Assembly: GCF_040115645.1 (NCBI RefSeq)
Contig: NW_027096014.1
Span: 868,001 to 932,000, forward strand
DNA length: 64,000 bases
Direction of reading: 5' to 3'
Source of the DNA: Euwallacea fornicatus
Taxonomy: Eukaryota > Arthropoda > Insecta > Coleoptera > Curculionidae
The stretch's first letter is position 1. The number at the start of each line of letters is the position of its first letter. This document shows, in pieces, positions 11,793 to 25,332 of the stretch. A program made the position numbers and the translations under genes. Under the pieces are notes generated by a model. The model did no database searches. It was not told the origin of the DNA and saw only the letters and a program-made list of their open reading frames with translations.

Positions 11793-14700
11793 ATCATGAT
11801 TACATCTTGTTGAACTTCCAAGAAAAATAGTACTTTATGTGCTCAAACACACAACTTTTGTGACTTTTCAAACTTTGAAGCTCGATAACTTCGGCAAATG
11901 AGTACCAAATTCCTTAAACAAAGTGCCAAATTAATCAGCTCGACGAGATCCTTAACATGACACAACACATCAGAATTGGATCTTGTTGAACTTCCCAGAA
12001 AAATAGTTCTTTATGTGCTCAAACACACAACTTTTGTGACTTTTCAAACTTTGAAGCGCGATAGCTTCGGCAAATGAAGACCAAATTTGTTAAACAAAGT
12101 GTCAAATTAATTAGCTCGACGAGATCTTTAACATGACACAACACATCAGAATTGCATCTTGTTGAATTTCCAAGAAAAATAGTACTTTATGTGCTCAAAC
12201 ACACAACTTTTGTGACTTTTCAAACTTTGAAGCTCGATAACTTCGGCAAATGAGTACCAAATTCCTTAAACTAAGTGTCACATTAATCAGCTCGATGAGA
12301 TCCTTTACATGACACAACACATCAGAATTGCATCTTGTTGAACTTCCCAGAAAAATAGTTCTTTATGTGCTCAAACACACAACTTTTGTGACTTTTCCAA
12401 TTTTGAAGCTCGATAACTTCGGCAAATGAAGACCAAATTTGTTAAACAGAGTGTCAAATTAATCAGCTCGACGAGATTTTGAAGATGTCACAACACATCA
12501 GAATTGCATCTTGTTGACTTTCCAAGAAAAATAGTACTTTATGTGCTCAAACACACAACTTGTGTGACTTTTCAAAATTTGAAGCTCGATAACTTCGGCA
12601 AATGAGGACCAAATTTGTTAAACAGAGTGTCAAATTAATCAGCTCGATGAGATCTTTAACATGACACGACACATCATGATTACATCTTGTTGAACTTCCA
12701 AGAAAAATAGTACTTTATGTGTTCAAACACACAACTTTTGTGACTTTTGAATCTTTGAAGCTCGATAGCTTCGGCAAATGAAGACCAAATTTGTTATACA
12801 AAGTGTCAAATTAATCAGCTCGACGAGATTTTGAATATGTCACAACACATCATGATTGCATCTTGTTGAATTTCCAAGAAAAATAGTACTTTACGTGCTC
12901 AAACACACAACTTGTGTGACTTTTCAAACTTTGAAGCTCGATAGCTTCGGCAAATGAAGACCAAATTTGTTAAACAAAGTGTCAAATTAATCAGCTCGAC
13001 GAGATTTTGAATATGTCACAACACATCATGATTACATCTTGTTGAACTTCCAAGAAAAATAGTACTTTATGTGCTCAAACAAACAACTTTTGTGACTTTT
13101 CAAACTTTGAAGCTCGATAGCTTCGGCAAATGAGGACCAAATTCCTTAAACAAAGTGTCAAATTAATCAGCTCGACGAGATTTTGAATATGTCACAACAC
13201 ATCATGATTACATCTTGTTGAACTTCCAAGAAAAATAGTACTTTATGTGTTCAAACACACAACTTTTGTGACTTTTGAATCTTTGAAGCTCGATAGCTTC
13301 GGCAAATGAAGACCAAATTTGTTATACAAAGTGTCAAATTAATCAGCTCGACGAGATTTTGAATATGTCACAACACATCATGATTGCATCTTGTTGAATT
13401 TCCAAGAAAAATAGTACTTTACGTGCTCAAACACACAACTTTTGTGACTTTTCAAACTTTGAAGCTCGATAGCTTCGGCAAATGAAGACCAAATTTGTTA
13501 AACAAAGTGTCAAATTAATCAGCTCGACGAGATTTTGAATATGTCACAACACATCATGATTACATCTTGTTGAACTTCCAAGAAAAATAGTACTTTATGT
13601 GCTCAAACAAACAACTTTTGTGACTTTTCAAACTTTGAAGCTCGATAGCTTCGGCAAATGAGGACCACATTCCTTAAACAAAGTGTCAAGTTAATCAGCT
13701 CGACGAGATATTTAACATGACACAACACATCAGAATTGCATCTTGTTGAACTTCCAAGAAAAATAGTACTTTATGTGCTCAAACACACAACTTTTGTGAC
13801 TTTTCAAATTTTGAAGCTCGATAACTTCGGCAAATGAGTACCAAATTCCTTAAACTAAGTGTCAAATTAATCAGCTCGACGAGATCCTTTACATGACACA
13901 ACACATCAGAATTGCATCTTGTTGAACTTCCCAGAAAAATAGTTCTTTATGTGCTCAAACACACAACTTTTGTGACTTTTCAAACTTTGAAGCTCGATAA
14001 CTTTGGCAAATGTGGACCAAATTTGTTAACCAAAGTGTCAAATTAATCAGCTCGACGAGATCTTTAAAATGACACAACAATTCATGATTGCATCTTGTTG
14101 ACTTTCCAAGAAAAATAGTACTTTATGTGCTCAAGCACACAACTTGTGTGACTTTTCAAAATTTGAAATTCGATAACTTCGGCAAATGAGGACCAAATTT
14201 GTTAAACAAAGTGTCAAATTAATCAGCTCGACGAGATTTTGAAGATGTCACAACACATCGTGATTGCATCTTGTTGAACTTCCAAGAAAAATAGTACTAT
14301 ATGTGCTCAAACACACAACTTGTGTGACTTTTCAAACTTTGAAGCTCGATAACTTCGGCAAATGAGGACCATATTCCTTAAACAAAGTGTCAAATTAATC
14401 AGCTCGACGAGATTTTGAAGATGTCAAAACACATCGTGATTGCATCTTGTTGAACTTCCAAGAAAAATAGTACTATATGTGCTCAAACACACAACTTGTG
14501 TGACTTTTCAAACTTTGAAGCTCGATAACTTCGGCAAATGAGGACCATATTCCTTAAACAAAGTGTCAAATTAATCAGCTCGACGAGATTTTGAAGATGT
14601 CAAAACACATCGTGATTGCATCTTGTTGAACTTCCAAGAAAAATAGTACTTTATGTGCTCAAACACACAACTTTTGTGACTTTTCAAATTTTGAAGCTCG

Positions 14701-15488
14701 ATAACTTCGGCAAATGAGTACCAAATTCCTTAAACTAAGTGTCAAATTAATCAGCTCGACGAGATCCTTTACATGACACAACACATCAGAATTGCATCTT
14801 GTTGAACTTCCCAGAAAAATAGTTCTTTATGTGCTCAAACACACAACTTTTGTGACTTTTCCAATTTTGAAGCTCGATAGCTTCGGCAAAAGAAGACCAA
14901 ATTTGTTAAACAAAGTGTCAAATTAATCAGCTCGACGAGATCTTTAACATGACACAACACATCAGAATTGCATCTTGTTGAATTTCCAAGAAAAATAGTA
15001 CTTTATGTGCTCAAACACACAACTTTTGTGACTTTTCAAACTTTGAAGCTCGATAACTTCGGCAAATGTGGACCAAATTTGTTAAACAAAGTGTCAAATT
15101 AATCAGCGCGACGAGGTTATGAAGATGTCACAACACATCATGATTACATCTTGTTGAACTTCCAAGAAAAATAGTACTTTATGTGCTCAAACACACATAT
15201 TTTGTGACTTTTCAAACTTTGAAGCTCGATAACTTTGGCAAATGTGGACGAAATTTGTTAACCAAAGTGTCAAAGTAATCAGCTCGACGAGATCTTTAAA
15301 ATGACACAACAATTCATGATTGCATCTTGTTGAACTTCCAAGAAAAATAGTACTTTATGTGCTCAAACACACAACTTTTGTGACTTTTCAAACTTTGAAG
15401 CTCGATAACTTCGGCAAATGTGGACCAAATTTGTTAAACAAAGTGTCAAATTAATCAGCTCGACGAGGTTATGAAGATGTCACAACAC
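11793..15488 (+). repeat. 21-unit segmental block, copy H1
   Basis: Twenty-one units (3696 bp), repeated next to it. The markers GAATTGGATC (11973) and GAAGCGCGAT recur at 15669 and just after. Its first ~1388 bases also match 1-1388 at a 67-unit lag (11792 bp), so the block was seeded from an A-type segment and then diverges near 13181. It contains a one-unit duplication: the GTACTATATG and ACCATATTCC variants at about 14295 and 14369 recur 176 bp later. Confidence 0.85.
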
Positions 15489-17830
15489 ATCATGATTACA
15501 TCTTGTTGAACTTCCAAGAAAAATAGTACTTTATGTGCTCAAACACACAACTTTTGTGACTTTTCAAACTTTGAAGCTCGATAACTTCGGCAAATGAGTA
15601 CCAAATTCCTTAAACAAAGTGCCAAATTAATCAGCTCGACGAGATCCTTAACATGACACAACACATCAGAATTGGATCTTGTTGAACTTCCCAGAAAAAT
15701 AGTTCTTTATGTGCTCAAACACACAACTTTTGTGACTTTTCAAACTTTGAAGCGCGATAGCTTCGGCAAATGAAGACCAAATTTGTTAAACAAAGTGTCA
15801 AATTAATCAGCTCGACGAGATCTTTAACATGACACAACACATCAGAATTGCATCTTGTTGAATTTCCAAGAAAAATAGTACTTTATGTGCTCAAACACAC
15901 AACTTTTGTGACTTTTCAAACTTTGAAGCTCGATAACTTCGGCAAATGAGTACCAAATTCCTTAAACAAAGTGTCACATTAATCAGCTCGATGAGATCCT
16001 TTACATGACACAACACATCAGAATTGCATCTTGTTGAACTTCCCAGAAAAATAGTTCTTTATGTGCTCAAACACACAACTTTTGTGACTTTTCCAATTTT
16101 GAAGCTCGATAACTTCGGCAAATGAAGACCAAATTTGTTAAACAGAGTGTCAAATTAATCAGCTCGACGAGATTTTGAAGATGTCACAACACATCAGAAT
16201 TGCATCTTGTTGACTTTCCAAGAAAAATAGTACTTTATGTGCTCAAACACACAACTTGTGTGACTTTTCAAAATTTGAAGCTCGATAACTTCGGCAAATG
16301 AGGACCAAATTTGTTAAACAGAGTGTCAAATTAATCAGCTCGATGAGATCTTTAACATGACACGACACATCATGATTACATCTTGTTGAACTTCCAAGAA
16401 AAATAGTACTTTATGTGTTCAAACACACAACTTTTGTGACTTTTGAATCTTTGAAGCTCGATAGCTTCGGCAAATGAAGACCAAATTTGTTATACAAAGT
16501 GTCAAATTAATCAGCTCGACGAGATTTTGAATATGTCACAACACATCATGATTGCATCTTGTTGAATTTCCAAGAAAAATAGTACTTTACGTGCTCAAAC
16601 ACACAACTTGTGTGACTTTTCAAACTTTGAAGCTCGATAGCTTCGGCAAATGAAGACCAAATTTGTTAAACAAAGTGTCAAATTAATCAGCTCGACGAGA
16701 TTTTGAATATGTCACAACACATCATGATTACATCTTGTTGAACTTCCAAGAAAAATAGTACTTTATGTGCTCAAACAAACAACTTTTGTGACTTTTCAAA
16801 CTTTGAAGCTCGATAGCTTCGGCAAATGAGGACCAAATTCCTTAAACAAAGTGTCAAATTAATCAGCTCGACGAGATTTTGAATATGTCACAACACATCA
16901 TGATTACATCTTGTTGAACTTCCAAGAAAAATAGTACTTTATGTGTTCAAACACACAACTTTTGTGACTTTTGAATCTTTGAAGCTCGATAGCTTCGGCA
17001 AATGAAGACCAAATTTGTTATACAAAGTGTCAAATTAATCAGCTCGACGAGATTTTGAATATGTCACAACACATCATGATTGCATCTTGTTGAATTTCCA
17101 AGAAAAATAGTACTTTACGTGCTCAAACACACAACTTTTGTGACTTTTCAAACTTTGAAGCTCGATAGCTTCGGCAAATGAAGACCAAATTTGTTAAACA
17201 AAGTGTCAAATTAATCAGCTCGACGAGATTTTGAATATGTCACAACACATCATGATTACATCTTGTTGAACTTCCAAGAAAAATAGTACTTTATGTGCTC
17301 AAACAAACAACTTTTGTGACTTTTCAAACTTTGAAGCTCGATAGCTTCGGCAAATGAGGACCACATTCCTTAAACAAAGTGTCAAGTTAATCAGCTCGAC
17401 GAGATATTTAACATGACACAACACATCAGAATTGCATCTTGTTGAACTTCCAAGAAAAATAGTACTTTATGTGCTCAAACACACAACTTTTGTGACTTTT
17501 CAAATTTTGAAGCTCGATAACTTCGGCAAATGAGTACCAAATTCCTTAAACTAAGTGTCAAATTAATCAGCTCGACGAGATCCTTTACATGACACAACAC
17601 ATCAGAATTGCATCTTGTTGAACTTCCCAGAAAAATAGTTCTTTATGAGCTCAAACACACAACTTTTGTGACTTTTCAAACTTTGAAGCTCGATAACTTT
17701 GGCAAATGTGGACCAAATTTGTTAACCAAAGTGTCAAATTAATCAGCTCGACGAGATCTTTAAAATGACACAACAATTCATGATTGCATCTTGTTGACTT
17801 TCCAAGAAAAATAGTACTTTATGTGCTCAA
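15489..17830 (+). repeat. 21-unit segmental block, partial copy H2
   Basis: Matches 11793-14134 at a 3696-bp lag. Differences seen: T at 12112 against C at 15808, T at 12272 against A at 15968, and T at 13952 against A at 17648 (GTGCTC to GAGCTC). The match stops near 17831, where the TCAAGCACAC variant gives way to TCAAACACAC. Its right part overlaps the 16-unit block that starts at 17045. Confidence 0.83.
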
Positions 17831-19860
17831 ACACACAACTTGTGTGACTTTTCAAACTTTGAAGCTCGATAACTTCGGCAAATGAGGACCATATTCCTTA
17901 AACAAAGTGTCAAATTAATCAGCTCGACGAGATTTTGAAGATGTCAAAACACATCGTGATTGCATCTTGTTGAACTTCCAAGAAAAATAGTACTATATGT
18001 GCTCAAACACACAACTTGTGTGACTTTTCAAACTTTGAAGCTCGATAACTTCGGCAAATGAGTACCAAATTCCTTAAACAAAGTGTCAAATTAATCAGCT
18101 CGACGAGATTTTGAAGATGTCACAACACATCAGAATTGCATCTTGTTGAACTTCCAAGAAAAATAGTACTTTATTTGCTCAAACAAACAACTTTTGTGAC
18201 TTTTCCAATTTTGAAGCTCGATAACTTTGGCAAATGTGGACCAAATTTGTTAAACAGATTGTCAAATTAATCAGCTCAACGAGATTTTGAAGATGTCAAA
18301 ACACATCGTGATTGCATCTTGTTGAACTTCCAAGAAAAATAGTACTATATGTGCTCAAACACACAACTTTTGTGACTTTTCAAAATTTGAAGCTCGATAA
18401 TTTCGGCAAATGTGGACCAAATTTCTTAAACAAAGTGTCAAAGTAATCACCTCAACGAGATTTTGAATATGTCACAACACATCATGATTACATCTTGTTG
18501 AACTTCCAAGAAAAATAGTACTTTATGTGCTCAAACACACAACTTTTGTGACTTTTCAAACTTTGAAGCTCGATAACTTCGGCAAATGAGTACGAAATTC
18601 CTTAAACAAAGTGTCAAATTAATCAGCTCGACGAGATTTTGAAGATGTCACAACACATCAGAATTGCATCTTGTTGAACTTCCAAGAAAAATAGTACTTT
18701 ATGTGCTCAAACACACAACTTTTGTGACTTTTCAAAATTTGAAGCTCGATAACTTCGGCAAATGAGTACCAAATTCCTTAAACTAAGTGTCAAATTAATC
18801 AGCTCGACGAGATCCTTTACATGACACAACACATCAGAATTGCATCTTGTTGAACTTCCCAGAAAAATAGTTCTTTATGTGCTCAAACACACAACTTTTG
18901 TGACTTTTCCAATTTTGAAGCTCGATAGCTTCGGCAAAAGAAGACCAAATTTGTTAAACAAAGTGTCAAATTAATCAGCTCGACGAGATCTTTAACATGA
19001 CACAACACATCAGAATTGCATCTTGTTGAATTTCCAAGAAAAATAGTACTTTATGTGCTCAAACACACAACTTTTGTGACTTTTCAAACTTTGAAGCTCG
19101 ATAACTTCGGCAAATGTGGACCAAATTTGTTAAACAAAGTGTCAAATTAATCAGCGCGACGAGGTTATGAAGATGTCACAACAATTCATAATTGCATCTT
19201 GTTGAACTTCCAAGAAAAATAGTACTTTATGTGCTCAAACACACAACTTTTGTGACTTTTCAAACTTTGAAGCTCGATAACTTCGGCAAATGTGGACCAA
19301 ATTTGTTAAACAAAGTGTCAAATTAATCAGCTCGACGAGGTTATGAAGATGTCACAACACATCATGATTACATCTTGTTGAACTTCCAAGAAAAATAGTA
19401 CTTTATGTGCTCAAACACACAACTTTTGTGACTTTTCAAACTTTGAAGCTCGATAACTTCGGCAAATGAGTACCAAATTCCTTAAACAAAGTGTCAAATT
19501 AATCAGCTCGACGAGATTTTGAAGATGTCACAACACATCAGAATTGCATCTTGTTGAACTTCCAAGAAAAATAGTACTTTATGTGCTCAAACACACAACT
19601 TTTGTGACTTTTCAAACTTTGAAGCTCGATAACTTCGGCAAATGTGGACCAAATTTGTTAAACAAAGTGTCAAATTAATCAGCTCGACGAGGTTATGAAG
19701 ATGTCACAACACATCATGATTACATCTTGTTGAACTTCCAAGAAAAATAGTACTTTATGTGCTCGACCACACAACTTTTGTGACTTTTCAAACTTTGAAG
19801 CTCGATAGCTTCGGCAAATGAAGACCAAATTTGTTAAACAAAGTGTCACATTAATCAGCT
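17045..19860 (+). repeat. 16-unit segmental block, copy B1
   Basis: Sixteen units (2816 bp), duplicated directly to the right. The GAGCTC variant at 17647 recurs at 20463, and GCTCGACCAC at 19761 recurs at 22577. It holds rare types absent from earlier sequence: AACAGATTGTC near 18253, CACCTCAACG near 18447 and CATAATTGC near 19190. The latter two show the array gaining new variants here. Confidence 0.85.
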
Positions 19861-22749
19861 CGACGAGATTTTGAATATGTCACAACACATCATGATTGCA
19901 TCTTGTTGAATTTCCAAGAAAAATAGTACTTTACGTGCTCAAACACACAACTTTTGTGACTTTTCAAACTTTGAAGCTCGATAGCTTCGGCAAATGAAGA
20001 CCAAATTTGTTAAACAAAGTGTCAAATTAATCAGCTCGACGAGATTTTGAATATGTCACAACACATCATGATTACATCTTGTTGAACTTCCAAGAAAAAT
20101 AGTACTTTATGTGCTCAAACAAACAACTTTTGTGACTTTTCAAACTTTGAAGCTCGATAGCTTCGGCAAATGAGGACCACATTCCTTAAACAAAGTGTCA
20201 AGTTAATCAGCTCGACGAGATATTTAACATGACACAACACATCAGAATTGCATCTTGTTGAACTTCCAAGAAAAATAGTACTTTATGTGCTCAAACACAC
20301 AACTTTTGTGACTTTTCAAATTTTGAAGCTCGATAACTTCGGCAAATGAGTACCAAATTCCTTAAACTAAGTGTCAAATTAATCAGCTCGACGAGATCCT
20401 TTACATGACACAACACATCAGAATTGCATCTTGTTGAACTTCCCAGAAAAATAGTTCTTTATGAGCTCAAACACACAACTTTTGTGACTTTTCAAACTTT
20501 GAAGCTCGATAACTTTGGCAAATGTGGACCAAATTTGTTAACCAAAGTGTCAAATTAATCAGCTCGACGAGATCTTTAAAATGACACAACAATTCATGAT
20601 TGCATCTTGTTGACTTTCCAAGAAAAATAGTACTTTATGTGCTCAAACACACAACTTGTGTGACTTTTCAAACTTTGAAGCTCGATAACTTCGGCAAATG
20701 AGGACCATATTCCTTAAACAAAGTGTCAAATTAATCAGCTCGACGAGATTTTGAAGATGTCAAAACACATCGTGATTGCATCTTGTTGAACTTCCAAGAA
20801 AAATAGTACTATATGTGCTCAAACACACAACTTGTGTGACTTTTCAAACTTTGAAGCTCGATAACTTCGGCAAATGAGTACCAAATTCCTTAAACAAAGT
20901 GTCAAATTAATCAGCTCGACGAGATTTTGAAGATGTCACAACACATCAGAATTGCATCTTGTTGAACTTCCAAGAAAAATAGTACTTTATTTGCTCAAAC
21001 AAACAACTTTTGTGACTTTTCCAATTTTGAAGCTCGATAACTTTGGCAAATGTGGACCAAATTTGTTAAACAGATTGTCAAATTAATCAGCTCAACGAGA
21101 TTTTGAAGATGTCAAAACACATCGTGATTGCATCTTGTTGAACTTCCAAGAAAAATAGTACTATATGTGCTCAAACACACAACTTTTGTGACTTTTCAAA
21201 ATTTGAAGCTCGATAATTTCGGCAAATGTGGACCAAATTTCTTAAACAAAGTGTCAAAGTAATCACCTCAACGAGATTTTGAATATGTCACAACACATCA
21301 TGATTACATCTTGTTGAACTTCCAAGAAAAATAGTACTTTATGTGCTCAAACACACAACTTTTGTGACTTTTCAAACTTTGAAGCTCGATAACTTCGGCA
21401 AATGAGTACGAAATTCCTTAAACAAAGTGTCAAATTAATCAGCTCGACGAGATTTTGAAGATGTCACAACACATCAGAATTGCATCTTGTTGAACTTCCA
21501 AGAAAAATAGTACTTTATGTGCTCAAACACACAACTTTTGTGACTTTTCAAAATTTGAAGCTCGATAACTTCGGCAAATGAGTACCAAATTCCTTAAACT
21601 AAGTGTCAAATTAATCAGCTCGACGAGATCCTTTACATGACACAACACATCAGAATTGCATCTTGTTGAACTTCCCAGAAAAATAGTTCTTTATGTGCTC
21701 AAACACACAACTTTTGTGACTTTTCCAATTTTGAAGCTCGATAGCTTCGGCAAAAGAAGACCAAATTTGTTAAACAAAGTGTCAAATTAATCAGCTCGAC
21801 GAGATCTTTAACATGACACAACACATCAGAATTGCATCTTGTTGAATTTCCAAGAAAAATAGTACTTTATGTGCTCAAACACACAACTTTTGTGACTTTT
21901 CAAACTTTGAAGCTCGATAACTTCGGCAAATGTGGACCAAATTTGTTAAACAAAGTGTCAAATTAATCAGCGCGACGAGGTTATGAAGATGTCACAACAA
22001 TTCATAATTGCATCTTGTTGAACTTCCAAGAAAAATAGTACTTTATGTGCTCAAACACACAACTTTTGTGACTTTTCAAACTTTGAAGCTCGATAACTTC
22101 GGCAAATGTGGACCAAATTTGTTAAACAAAGTGTCAAATTAATCAGCTCGACGAGGTTATGAAGATGTCACAACACATCATGATTACATCTTGTTGAACT
22201 TCCAAGAAAAATAGTACTTTATGTGCTCAAACACACAACTTTTGTGACTTTTCAAACTTTGAAGCTCGATAACTTCGGCAAATGAGTACCAAATTCCTTA
22301 AACAAAGTGTCAAATTAATCAGCTCGACGAGATTTTGAAGATGTCACAACACATCAGAATTGCATCTTGTTGAACTTCCAAGAAAAATAGTACTTTATGT
22401 GCTCAAACACACAACTTTTGTGACTTTTCAAACTTTGAAGCTCGATAACTTCGGCAAATGTGGACCAAATTTGTTAAACAAAGTGTCAAATTAATCAGCT
22501 CGACGAGGTTATGAAGATGTCACAACACATCATGATTACATCTTGTTGAACTTCCAAGAAAAATAGTACTTTATGTGCTCGACCACACAACTTTTGTGAC
22601 TTTTCAAACTTTGAAGCTCGATAGCTTCGGCAAATGAAGACCAAATTTGTTAAACAAAGTGTCACATTAATCAGCTCGACGAGATTTTGAATATGTCACA
22701 ACACATCATGATTGCATCTTGTTGAATTTCCAAGAAAAATAGTACTTTA
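19861..22749 (+). repeat. 16-unit segmental block, copy B2
   Basis: Matches 17045-19933 at a lag of 2816 bp; I noticed no internal difference. Divergence begins near 22750, where TTTATGTGCTC and CACATATTTTGTG replace TTTACGTGCTC and CACAACTTTTGTG. Its right end overlaps the start of the nested 7-unit pair, so the 16-unit event and the 7-unit event shared sequence. Confidence 0.84.
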
Positions 22750-23521
22750 TGTGCTCAAACACACATATTTTGTGACTTTTCACACTTTGAAGCTCGATAA
22801 CTTTGGCCAATGTGGACCAAATTTGTTAACCAAAGTGTCAAAGTAATCAGCTCGACGAGATCTTTAAAATGACACAACAATTCATGAATGCATCTTGTTG
22901 AACTTCCAAGAAAAATAGTACTTTATGTGCTCAAACACACAACTTTTGTGACTTTTCAAACTTTGAAGCTCGATAACTTCGGCAAATGTGGACCAAATTT
23001 GTTAAACAAAGTGTCAAATTAATCAGCTCGACGAGGTTATGAAGATGTCACAACACATCATGATTGCATCTTGTTGAACTTCCAAGAAAAATAGTACTTT
23101 ATGTGCTCAAACACACATATTTTGTGACTTTTCAAACTTTGAAGCTCGATAACTTCGGCAAATGTGGACCAAATTTGTTAAACAAAGTGTCAAATTAATC
23201 AGCTCGACGAGGTTATGAAGATGTCACAACACATCATGATTACATCTTGTTGAACTTCCAAGAAAAATAGTACTTTATGTGCTCAAACACACAACTTTTG
23301 TGACTTTTCAAACTTTGAAGCTCGATAACTTCGGCAAATGAGTACCAAATTCCTTAAACAAAGTGTCAAATTAATCAGCTCGACGAGATTTTGAAGATGT
23401 CACAACACATCAGAATTGCATCTTGTTGAACTTCCAAGAAAAATAGTACTTTATGTGCTCAAACACACAACTTTTGTGACTTTTCAAAATTTGAAGCTCG
23501 ATAATTTCGGCAAATGAGTAC
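22290..23521 (+). repeat. 7-unit nested duplication, copy G1
   Basis: Seven units (1232 bp) inside K1. It includes the GCTCGACCAC variant at 22577 and the GGCCAATG variant near 22804, where the usual unit reads GGCAAATG. The left edge is set by AACTTCGG against AATTTCGG near 22272. Confidence 0.8.
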
Positions 23522-24893
23522 GAAATTCCTTAAACAAAGTGTCAAATTAATCAGCTCGACGAGATTTTGAAGATGTCACAACACATCAGAATTGCATCTT
23601 GTTGAACTTCCAAGAAAAATAGTACTTTATGTGCTCAAACACACAACTTTTGTGACTTTTCAAACTTTGAAGCTCGATAACTTCGGCAAATGTGGACCAA
23701 ATTTGTTAAACAAAGTGTCAAATTAATCAGCTCGACGAGGTTATGAAGATGTCACAACACATCATGATTACATCTTGTTGAACTTCCAAGAAAAATAGTA
23801 CTTTATGTGCTCGACCACACAACTTTTGTGACTTTTCAAACTTTGAAGCTCGATAGCTTCGGCAAATGAAGACCAAATTTGTTAAACAAAGTGTCACATT
23901 AATCAGCTCGACGAGATTTTGAATATGTCACAACACATCATGATTGCATCTTGTTGAATTTCCAAGAAAAATAGTACTTTATGTGCTCAAACACACATAT
24001 TTTGTGACTTTTCACACTTTGAAGCTCGATAACTTTGGCCAATGTGGACCAAATTTGTTAACCAAAGTGTCAAAGTAATCAGCTCGACGAGATCTTTAAA
24101 ATGACACAACAATTCATGAATGCATCTTGTTGAACTTCCAAGAAAAATAGTACTTTATGTGCTCAAACACACAACTTTTGTGACTTTTCAAACTTTGAAG
24201 CTCGATAACTTCGGCAAATGTGGACCAAATTTGTTAAACAAAGTGTCAAATTAATCAGCTCGACGAGGTTATGAAGATGTCACAACACATCATGATTGCA
24301 TCTTGTTGAACTTCCAAGAAAAATAGTACTTTATGTGCTCAAACACACATATTTTGTGACTTTTCAAACTTTGAAGCTCGATAACTTCGGCAAATGTGGA
24401 CCAAATTTGTTAAACAAAGTGTCAAATTAATCAGCTCGACGAGGTTATGAAGATGTCACAACACATCATGATTACATCTTGTTGAACTTCCAAGAAAAAT
24501 AGTACTTTATGTGCTCAAACACACAACTTTTGTGACTTTTCAAACTTTGAAGCTCGATAACTTCGGCAAATGAGTACCAAATTCCTTAAACAAAGTGTCA
24601 AATTAATCAGCTCGACGAGATTTTGAAGATGTCACAACACATCAGAATTGCATCTTGTTGAACTTCCAAGAAAAATAGTACTTTATGTGCTCAAACACAC
24701 AACTTTTGTGACTTTTCAAAATTTGAAGCTCGATAATTTCGGCAAATGAGTACGAAATTCCTTAAACAAAGTGTCAAATTAATCAGCTCGACGAGATTTT
24801 GAAGATGTCACAACACATCAGAATTGCATCTTGTTGAACTTCCAAGAAAAATAGTACTTTATGTGCTCAAACACACAACTTTTGTGACTTTTC
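23522..24893 (+). repeat. 7-unit nested duplication, copy G2
   Basis: Matches 22290-23661 at a lag of 1232 bp, with GCTCGACCAC at 23809 and GGCCAATG near 24036. It ends near 24893, where CAAACTTTG in the first copy corresponds to CAAAATTTG. Beyond it, 24894-25332 continues with ordinary units of the AATGAGTACC type. Confidence 0.8.
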
Positions 24894-25332
24894 AAAATTT
24901 GAAGCTCGATAACTTCGGCAAATGAGTACCAAATTCCTTAAACTAAGTGTCAAATTAATCAGCTCGACGAGGTTATGAAGATGTCACAACACATCATGAT
25001 TACATCTTGTTGAACTTCCAAGAAAAATAGTACTTTATGTGCTCAAACACACAACTTTTGTGACTTTTCAAACTTTGAAGCTCGATAACTTCGGCAAATG
25101 AGTACCAAATTCCTTAAACAAAGTGTCAAATTAATCAGCTCGACGAGATTTTGAAGATGTCACAACACATCAGAATTGCATCTTGTTGAACTTCCAAGAA
25201 AAATAGTACTTTATGTGCTCAAACACACAACTTTTGTGACTTTTCAAAATTTGAAGCTCGATAATTTCGGCAAATGAGTACGAAATTCCTTAAACAAAGT
25301 GTCAAATTAATCAGCTCGACGAGATTTTGAAG

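Larger units (their letters stand above)
21285..25332 (+). repeat. 23-unit segmental block, copy K1
   Basis: Twenty-three units (4048 bp) with a partial copy to the right. Markers: CAGCGCGACG at 21968 recurs at 26016; CAAAAGAAGA at 21751 recurs at 25799; GCTCGACCAC at 22577 recurs at 26625. The left edge is set by GAATATG against GAAGATG near 21284. It contains the nested 7-unit pair described separately. Confidence 0.82.

Noticed and set aside
17645..17652. GAGCTC variant as a boundary mark or special site
   Set aside because: It is a single-base change copied once by the 16-unit duplication (17647 and 20463); useful as a marker only.
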